A stretch of DNA of 8,403 nucleotides. It comes from an uncultured Planctomycetaceae bacterium (GTDB taxonomy: Bacteria; Planctomycetota; Planctomycetia; Pirellulales; Pirellulaceae). Made by a program: the position numbers and the translations under genes. The stretch lies in contig CALELC010000304.1 in assembly GCA_937904535.1 (NCBI GenBank), positions 1-8,403 on the forward strand, given 5' to 3'. This document shows positions 1 through 4,443 of this stretch, piece after piece. The notes under the pieces were generated by a model. The model did no database searches. It saw only the letters and a list, made by a program, of their open reading frames with translations, and had not been told where the DNA came from. How positions within the stretch are numbered: position 1 is the first letter of the stretch; each line of letters begins with the position of its first letter.

Positions 1-33
1 AAGGTTTGGCGGACGGCCGATTGCTGTCAGCCA

Positions 34-56
34 GCGGACGCTGTGACAGCGTTCGC
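34..56. repeat. 23-bp near-perfect inverted repeat
   Basis: Two 11-base arms (34-44 and 46-56) flank a single central G at 45. They are reverse complements except for one G/T wobble position (37/53). The core ACGCTGT-G-ACAGCGT is perfect. In RNA it would fold as a GC-rich hairpin with a stem of about nine to ten pairs. No T-run follows, so a standard intrinsic terminator is not supported. A dimeric-protein operator or a 3' end stabiliser of an upstream gene are both possible. A stop codon in one frame (44-46) lies at its centre. Confidence 0.6.
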
Positions 57-104
57 GGATGCACGGGAACGGCTCAGGTCGTGATTCCCGATGAAACCAC
101 CGGC

Positions 105-127
105 CTGCGGCGGTGATGCCGCCGTGG
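105..127 (+). terminator. Weak hairpin, possible terminator of an upstream gene
   Basis: CGGCGG (108-113) pairs with CCGCCG (119-124) across a five-base loop. The stem extends to 105/127 through two G-U pairs. A TGA stop of one open frame (114-116) sits in the loop. No U-tract follows, so termination is only a guess. Confidence 0.22.
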
Positions 128-272
128 CGTGGCGGGCTGCTGTGCACTTACGGATGAAGGGATATTTTTCCGAGCATTCTGCTGATTAAACGTTGCTTTG
201 AGGTCAGGCAGGTGCGGTTGCAAGCTGGCAGTGTGGGTTCGGGTGTCGGTGAGAAGCAAAAGGTGAGGTTGG

Positions 273-617
273 GTGGACGAGAACGTGGCGACGATCGAAG
301 ACTTTGAGAAACTGGACATTCGGGTAGGTCGAGTCGTTGAGGTTCAGCCATTTCCGCAAGGGCGATACTCGACTCACATTCTGATGATCGACTTTGGATC
401 GGAACTTGGTACGAAAAAGTCATTGGCCAGGCTTTTGCCCAACTACGAACATGCGGAAATCATCGGTCGGCAAGTGCTTGCTGTGGTAAATTTTCCGCCC
501 CGGCCGATTGGCAAGCATCGGTCGGAAGTGCTGACGTTGGGTGTGCCGGATGAGCACGGAAATGTCGTCTTGCTGCGTCCCGACCGCGAGGTGCCCCTGG
601 GCGGAAAACTCTACTGA
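273..617 (+). CDS. csaA: CsaA-type tRNA-binding domain protein
   Basis: A 114-residue cytosolic protein made of a single OB-fold tRNA-binding domain, the usual length for CsaA. Recognisable family stretches are FEKLDIRVGRV (residues 11-21), a core around IDFGSELG (39-46), the hallmark VVNFPPRPIG (71-80), SEVLTLG (84-90) and VVLLRPDREVPLG (98-110). From family knowledge, CsaA proteins are homodimers that bind tRNA through a domain shared with the C-terminus of MetG and with Arc1p/EMAP II. B. subtilis CsaA has also been described as chaperone-like for secretion. The start is GTG at 273, chosen because an AGGTGAGG ribosome-binding stretch (261-268) lies four bases upstream and the family N-terminus begins near here. 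No functional partner is adjacent and the next gene is 401 nt away, so it is probably monocistronic. It could be named only as a tRNA-binding domain protein, but the whole-length match favours CsaA. Confidence 0.87.
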   Translation: MDENVATIEDFEKLDIRVGRVVEVQPFPQGRYSTHILMIDFGSELGTKKSLARLLPNYEHAEIIGRQVLAVVNFPPRPIGKHRSEVLTLGVPDEHGNVVLLRPDREVPLGGKLY

Positions 618-1018
618 TCGAGTCTGATAAGGCTGCCTGCGAGTGGTGCCTGCAACGCTGCTAGCGAATCGGCACGGCGATGCTTGGGTAAATCTTTGCT
701 GACCGTTCATATGACTCGGCTGTGTCTAGCTGAGCTCATTGGTTACGAGCCCGGTGGAGCTGCCAACGGCCGCCGCGGCGCTGAACGATCGGTTGCTACA
801 GTTACGGGTTGCGACAACGATAGGTAGCTTAGCGGCTCGACCGGATGCCCAGGTTTACTCGCCTCACACTCGGTGGACACTGCGCTGCGGAGAGCAGCAC
901 CGCTGTTGCGAGCATCGCTGGTCTGCGGCGGAGGTGACGCCGGTTGTTTGCGTGGGGCAACCTGCCCACGTATCACGTCGTGCGATCAGCAGCAATTCAT
1001 TGAGGAGTTTACAAATCG
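618..1018. other. 401-nt intergenic region before the ACP-SUMF1 gene
   Basis: No gene is supported here. A 96-codon TTG-started frame (739-1029) runs into the next gene by 11 nt. It has no ribosome-binding site, is rich in Cys and Arg, and matches no family I know, so it is left out. The region contains the first copy of a two-part repeated element (695-730, listed separately), a GC-rich patch around 768-783, and the ribosome-binding site GAGGAG at 1002-1007 for the downstream gene. If the element at 695-730 is a promoter, the downstream mRNA would carry an unusually long leader of roughly 280 nt. Confidence 0.55.
695..730 (+). promoter_or_regulatory. Two-part repeated upstream element, copy 1
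   Basis: TTTGCTGA (695-702) and GGCTGTGTCTAGC (718-730) are separated by 15 nt. The same pair recurs at 2345-2381 with 16 nt between the parts and one base change. Read as a promoter, CTGACC (699-704) would be the -35 and TGTCTA (723-728) the -10, with 18 nt between them. Both boxes are poor matches to the sigma-70 consensus. A binding site for a shared regulator is an equal possibility. Confidence 0.4.
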
Positions 1019-2329
1019 ATGTCTACTGAAGCTCGTCTCCGGCTTGCCGAGGTCCAGCAGCGTGTGTGTGACATTGTCTCCAAGCAACTGCATATCGCCA
1101 GATGCGACGTCTCGTTGAGTGATCGGTTGATTGAAGATCTACATTGCGACAGCTTAGAACTGGTTGAGCTCTTCATGGATCTTGAAGAGGTCTTCCAGGT
1201 CACACTGCCTAATGATCCACCCAGTTCGGTGTACAAAGCTGTCTTCGCACGTCAGCCGTTTCGGCTCCTCGATTTGGCAGAGCTGGTTTATCTTCAACAG
1301 GGCACCGGTATGCCTCAGCGGAAGCGCTGGCGGCGAGCGGTGCCGGAGCCTCCCCTAACGGTCTCGGTCCCGTTTACACAACTGGGCGGTCGCTGGGAGG
1401 GGCTGTCATCCAATCGGACGGAGCTTTGGGAGCGGATCGATACTACTCGGCCCTACGCATGGTATCGAAGACGTTCCGATGGAATGCGATGTGTTGTGCT
1501 GCCGGAGGCAACCGTCGAGATCGGTTGCGCCTGGCCGAACGCATTGCCCGACGAACAGCCGCAGCATCGAGTGCAACTCGACTCATTTTTAATCGATGCG
1601 GAACCTGTGTCGACGACCGCCTACTGTCGATTTCTAAACTCCGTGGGGCCGGTTGCTCCCGAAGTCTTGCGAGATTGGTTTGTCCTCGAGCCTGAGGACG
1701 ATCGGCACGAGCATGTTCTTATCCGTTTGGGAGATGCCGGTTGGGAACCCCTGCCTGGTTCCGAAAGATGGCCGATGATTTTGGTCTCCTGGTTCGGAGC
1801 CAATGCTTATTCTTTGTGGGCCAATGGGTATGACTGGACAAATGATGTGAATCGGGATGAGAGTCGTTTTGACTGCTTCCTCCCCAGCGAGGCGCAATGG
1901 GAATATGCAGCCAGAGGCCCTCAGTTTCAGGCATATCCCTGGGGTAACACGGCGCCCCATCATGATCAGATGGTCTACGGCCTGCACCGCCGAACCGCCA
2001 CCTACACGGCTCAAACGCTGCCGCTGGGCGATGTAAACCGACAGCTGGGAATGTCACCGTTTGGATTGCACCATATGGCGGGGAATGTCTGGCAGTGGTG
2101 CGCCGACTGGTACGACGAGCAATTTTACAGCAGGTCTGATGCGCGGGCAGCCAACCCGGTGAACCGTGTGCCAACTCAGGTGCGCAGCGAGCGAGGCGGC
2201 AGTTGGATCGGTCCCGCGGAACTCTGCCGCAGTTCCTTTCGCCGTGGACGGCCGCCGCAAGCGCGCGGCCGCTGCCTCGGGTTTCGTTGTGTCAGTTCCT
2301 GTCGGGATCTGCCGGTTGTCAAATGCTAA
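1019..2329 (+). CDS. Acyl carrier protein fused to an FGE-sulfatase (SUMF1-like) domain
   Basis: A 436-residue cytosolic fusion without a signal peptide. Residues 1-92 are an acyl carrier protein domain: IEDLHCDSLELVELFMDLEE (38-57) has the phosphopantetheine-attachment motif DSL with Ser45 as the modified residue, and a fourth helix (LLDLAELVYL) closes the domain. A basic linker with RKRWRR (101-106) follows. Residues about 155-427 form an FGE-sulfatase/SUMF1 domain: FLPSEAQWEYAARG (287-300), YPWGN (306-310), HHMAGNVWQWCADWY (351-365), RGGSW (392-396), CRSSFRR (403-409) and GFR (421-423). In true formylglycine-generating enzymes two cysteines bind copper. Here Cys403 aligns with the second and Gly398 with the first, so canonical sulfatase activation is unlikely. 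The DinB part and iron ligands of EgtB are also absent. The short tail is Cys-rich (419, 424, 428, 436). ATG is preceded by GAGGAG (1002-1007), spaced 11 nt. The natural inference is that the SUMF1 domain acts on a thioester-bound substrate held by its own carrier domain. The domain calls are firm and the function is unknown. Confidence 0.88.
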   Translation: MSTEARLRLAEVQQRVCDIVSKQLHIARCDVSLSDRLIEDLHCDSLELVELFMDLEEVFQVTLPNDPPSSVYKAVFARQPFRLLDLAELVYLQQGTGMPQRKRWRRAVPEPPLTVSVPFTQLGGRWEGLSSNRTELWERIDTTRPYAWYRRRSDGMRCVVLPEATVEIGCAWPNALPDEQPQHRVQLDSFLIDAEPVSTTAYCRFLNSVGPVAPEVLRDWFVLEPEDDRHEHVLIRLGDAGWEPLPGSERWPMILVSWFGANAYSLWANGYDWTNDVNRDESRFDCFLPSEAQWEYAARGPQFQAYPWGNTAPHHDQMVYGLHRRTATYTAQTLPLGDVNRQLGMSPFGLHHMAGNVWQWCADWYDEQFYSRSDARAANPVNRVPTQVRSERGGSWIGPAELCRSSFRRGRPPQARGRCLGFRCVSSCRDLPVVKC

Positions 2330-2339
2330 ATTCAACCGG
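2312..2339 (+). repeat. Inverted repeat spanning the stop codon of the ACP-SUMF1 gene
   Basis: CCGGTTG (2312-2318) and CAACCGG (2333-2339) are perfect reverse complements separated by 14 nt. The TAA stop (2327-2329) lies in the loop. There is no U-tract, so it may be a weak terminator, an mRNA-end stabiliser or chance. It would partly separate this gene from the PhzF gene downstream. Confidence 0.45.
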
Positions 2340-2344
2340 GTGCC

Positions 2345-2381
2345 TTTGCTGAAATACTGTGCCGAGCTGGCTGTATCTAGC
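2345..2381 (+). promoter_or_regulatory. Two-part repeated upstream element, copy 2
   Basis: TTTGCTGA (2345-2352) and GGCTGTATCTAGC (2369-2381) are separated by 16 nt, matching the copy at 695-730. As a promoter it would pair CTGAAA (2349-2354) with TATCTA (2374-2379) across 19 nt and give a leader of about 85 nt for the PhzF gene. The boxes are weak, and repetition in two neighbouring gaps is the main argument that it matters. An 11-bp palindrome TTGAG-A-CTCAA (2432-2442) lies between it and the PhzF start. Confidence 0.4.
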
Positions 2382-2472
2382 CGATGGGGTGAACCCGTCG
2401 CTGCCGGTGAGTGTCGACGTCAATGCGTTCTTTGAGACTCAACCGCTCTGATTAGGTAACGAGAGGCTTATA

Positions 2473-3264
2473 ATGCGCCCGGTGAAGTGCTGGCAAATCG
2501 ATGCATTTACAGATCGTCCCTTTCGTGGAAACTCTGCTGCCGTCTGCTGGTTGGAAGAGGACGTCGCGGAGGACTGGATGCAGTCGGTGGCTGCTGAGAT
2601 GAACCTGGCCGAAACGGCGTTCGTTCAGCGACAATCTGAAGGTTATCGATTGCGATGGTTCACTCCGCTGGTCGAAGTTCCGCTGTGCGGGCACGCCACG
2701 CTGGCCTCGGCACATGCCCTTTGGACGGAGCGTCTCCATGCACGCGATCAGCCTATTCATTTCCATACTCAGAGCGGCCTGCTGACATGCACTTGGCAGA
2801 ATGAGTTGATCACCATGGATTTTCCGGCGACGCCTGCCACCGCCGTAGAGCCGCCTGTGGGCCTGCTGGAGTCGCTACGGGTTACACCGATCTTTGTTGG
2901 TAAGACTCAGTTCGATCATCTGGTGGTTGTTGAGGATGCTCAGCAGGTTCGCACGCTGGCACCGGACTTGGAACGATTGAAAGCGGTTGCCACTCGAGGC
3001 GTGATGGTCACCAGCCTTTCGGACGATCCGCAGTATGACTTTATCTCGCGATTCTTCGCGCCAGCGGTGGGAATCAATGAGGATCCCGTGACCGGCTCAG
3101 CACACTGCTGCCTGGGACCGTACTGGGCTACAGAACTTGGTAAAACTTCATTGACCGCCCTACAAGCTTCAGCTCGCGAGGGAGCGATTCAAGTTCAGGT
3201 GGATCAAGAGCGGGTGTATCTTGGAGGGCAGGCGGTCACCGTGCTGCGCGGAGAACTCGTTTGA
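2473..3264 (+). CDS. PhzF-family isomerase/epimerase-like protein
   Basis: A 263-residue cytosolic protein of the PhzF phenazine-biosynthesis-like family (diaminopimelate epimerase-like fold), close to the family's usual length. The N-terminal half shows QIDAFTDRPFRGNSAAVC (8-25), the NLAETAFV motif (44-51) with Glu47 in the place of the catalytic Glu of PhzF, and RWFTPLVEVPLCGHATLA (61-78). The C-terminal half carries the second signature GINEDPVTGSAH (200-211) followed by GPYW. In Pseudomonas PhzF isomerises a dihydro-hydroxyanthranilate in phenazine synthesis. Most homologues, such as E. coli YddE, have unknown substrates and occur outside phenazine clusters, and no other phz genes are present here, so a phenazine role is not implied. 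ATG is preceded by GAGAGG (2461-2466), spaced 6 nt. The methyltransferase gene starts 45 nt downstream, suggesting co-transcription. The gene's last codons and the bases just after form a small tandem repeat of GAACTCGT (3253-3260, 3263-3270). Confidence 0.92.
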   Translation: MRPVKCWQIDAFTDRPFRGNSAAVCWLEEDVAEDWMQSVAAEMNLAETAFVQRQSEGYRLRWFTPLVEVPLCGHATLASAHALWTERLHARDQPIHFHTQSGLLTCTWQNELITMDFPATPATAVEPPVGLLESLRVTPIFVGKTQFDHLVVVEDAQQVRTLAPDLERLKAVATRGVMVTSLSDDPQYDFISRFFAPAVGINEDPVTGSAHCCLGPYWATELGKTSLTALQASAREGAIQVQVDQERVYLGGQAVTVLRGELV

Positions 3265-3309
3265 ACTCGTGGGAACGACAGACTGGATCCAGGAACAGCA
3301 GGAAGGGCT

Positions 3310-4053
3310 ATGACGCTCGGCGATTTCTCCGCACAAGCGGATGTTTATCAGCGTTCTCGGCCTGGGTACCCAGGTCAGTTACTCGCGACACTCCTTGCCG
3401 AGGCAGCGATTGGGCCCGGTGACAAGGTAGTCGATCTCGGGGCTGGGACAGGCATTTTTACGAGGCTGTTGGTGGAGCGTGGACTGTCTGTAACGGCGAT
3501 TGAGCCCAATGAGGCGATGATGCAGCAGGCGGATCGGTCTGCCACCAGATGGATCAAGGGAACGTTTGAAGCGATTCCCTTACCAGATCAATCCCAGCGT
3601 TGGGCCGTAGCGGCGCAAGCCTTCCACTGGGCTGGCCCCCAACTCGCCTTACCAGAAATCCGCCGCATCCTGAAACCGGACACACTCTTTACCGTGATCT
3701 GGAACAATCGGGCGCCCAAAAGCAGTGAGATCGTGGCTTGGACCGAAAGCCTCATCCAGAAACATATTCCCGAGTTTGATGAAGCGTATCGTCGCAAAAA
3801 CTGGTCAGGCGTGCTCGAATCGACAGGAGATTTTACGTTCCTCTCTCATCACGTGACCGCGCACATCGTTATCATGTCCAGGGAACGTTATGTCGCGTTG
3901 TGGCGAAGTCACAATCGGCTCAACAACATCGCAGGTGAACAGCGTTTCGCGTTGTTCCTCAATGAACTTGAGAACTATCTCCATCATCACCAGATCGATC
4001 AGATCAACGTCCCCTATCGCTGCGAAGCTTGGTCGGCGCGCCGCAGAGACTGA
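3310..4053 (+). CDS. Class I SAM-dependent methyltransferase
   Basis: A 247-residue cytosolic methyltransferase with the Rossmann fold (Methyltransf_11/25 type). The opening FSAQADVYQRSRPGYP (6-21) is characteristic of a widespread subfamily that starts F-x3-A-x2-Y-x3-RP-x-YP. Motif I, VVDLGAGTG (40-48), binds SAM. The acidic end of beta-2 is Glu65 in AIEPNEAM. AAQAFHW (101-107) is the motif IV region of this subfamily, and RILKPDTLFTVIWNN (119-133) follows, with Asp-Thr in place of the common Gly-Gly. The C-terminus, VPYRCEAWSARR, matches the usual ending of the subfamily, so the protein looks complete. The substrate cannot be read from the sequence; trans-aconitate-methyltransferase-like labels are often attached to relatives without proof. 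ATG has an AGGAAGG ribosome-binding site (3300-3306) three bases upstream. It lies 45 nt after the PhzF gene and probably shares its transcript, so the two may modify the same small molecule. Confidence 0.9.
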   Translation: MTLGDFSAQADVYQRSRPGYPGQLLATLLAEAAIGPGDKVVDLGAGTGIFTRLLVERGLSVTAIEPNEAMMQQADRSATRWIKGTFEAIPLPDQSQRWAVAAQAFHWAGPQLALPEIRRILKPDTLFTVIWNNRAPKSSEIVAWTESLIQKHIPEFDEAYRRKNWSGVLESTGDFTFLSHHVTAHIVIMSRERYVALWRSHNRLNNIAGEQRFALFLNELENYLHHHQIDQINVPYRCEAWSARRRD

Positions 4054-4258
4054 ACAGAACCTCACGGCGCTCTTCCATAGACTGGGCAATCGACCGATTC
4101 TGCGCAGCACGGATGGTGCACTGAAGGAGGCGATTCGGTCGGCTGTTGATTCAACTATCGGCCTGGACGTGCCACGTCAAGCCTGGCCTGTCAGCAGACA
4201 CCGTGTGCGTCGAATAGGTGTATGAGAGCGAATGAACGTTTGTGAGCTCTGCAAGGAA

Positions 4259-4283
4259 CGTTCGACTGCTGAAGTGTTGAACG
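4259..4283 (+). terminator. Hairpin, possible weak terminator of the PhzF-methyltransferase unit
   Basis: CGTTCGAC (4259-4266) pairs with GTTGAACG (4276-4283) over eight base pairs including one G-U, leaving a nine-base loop. It is followed by A-rich rather than T-rich sequence, so intrinsic termination is doubtful. It lies 206 nt after the methyltransferase stop. Confidence 0.25.
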
Positions 4284-4340
4284 AAAAGGAGTGCAGGTAG
4301 AAGAGCTCATGCTGCTCTCGGTTTCATCAAGGAAAAAGGT

Positions 4341-4377
4341 TTGACACCTCACACAGTGTGCTACACTAGCGCGCTAG
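4341..4377 (+). promoter_or_regulatory. Promoter-like site with overlapping palindromes
   Basis: A perfect -35 consensus TTGACA (4341-4346) is followed by TACACT (4362-4367), a four-of-six match to the -10, across a short 15-nt spacer. Two palindromes overlap it: CACAC-A-GTGTG (4350-4360) fills most of the spacer, and the perfect 12-bp CTAGCGCGCTAG (4366-4377) begins at the -10 and covers the expected transcription start. This is the arrangement expected of a promoter under repressor or redox-sensor control. The expected leader of the 972-residue protein gene is about 70 nt. The short spacer would suit an activator or a regulator that distorts the DNA. Confidence 0.5.
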
Positions 4378-4443
4378 GAGCTTAAACCGTGAAGCTCAAG
4401 GCCAAAGCAGGGCTGGATCGATTGCTCTCTGGGAGGTGCCGCC

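Larger units (their letters stand above)
1..272. other. Upstream gap with no supported gene
   Basis: No convincing coding region is visible here. Three + strand frames enter open from the left edge and stop at 44-46, 82-84 and 114-116. Any one of them could be the C-terminus of a gene lying upstream, and the window does not allow a choice. The frame stopping at 114-116 begins with residues like LADGRLLSASG, faintly recalling a WD40-type repeat, which is too short to assign. Open minus-strand frames are low-complexity and overlap csaA. Bases 160-272 must hold the csaA leader and probably its promoter, but no clear -35/-10 pair was found. Confidence 0.5.
4054..4443. other. 390-nt intergenic region before the cytochrome-catalase gene
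   Basis: No gene of ordinary size is supported. An open + frame (3890-4225) begins inside the methyltransferase gene and resembles no family. A 22-codon ATG frame at 4232-4300 encodes a CxxC-containing peptide and is discussed among the findings. The region also holds a hairpin (4259-4283) and, near its end, the promoter-like region (4341-4377) for the downstream gene. The downstream ribosome-binding site is GGGAGGTG at 4431-4438. Confidence 0.5.

Noticed and set aside
739..1029. 96-codon TTG-started + frame overlapping the ACP-SUMF1 start
   Set aside because: No ribosome-binding site, skewed composition rich in Cys and Arg, no family resemblance, and an 11-nt overlap into a well-supported gene.
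1634..2174. Two long overlapping minus-strand frames inside the ACP-SUMF1 gene
   Set aside because: Shadows of a strongly supported coding frame, with no recognisable domain.
2054..2329. C-terminal lectin-like SUMF1 fold as a diversity-generating retroelement target
   Set aside because: Such targets share this fold, but no reverse transcriptase, template repeat or adenine-biased repeat was seen in the window.
3253..3270. Tandem GAACTCGT repeat at the PhzF stop codon
   Set aside because: Only two 8-base copies; most likely a small local duplication without function.
2473..4053. A phenazine biosynthesis cluster
   Set aside because: Only a PhzF-family protein is present; no PhzA/B, C, D, E or G-like genes are seen, and PhzF homologues are common outside such clusters.
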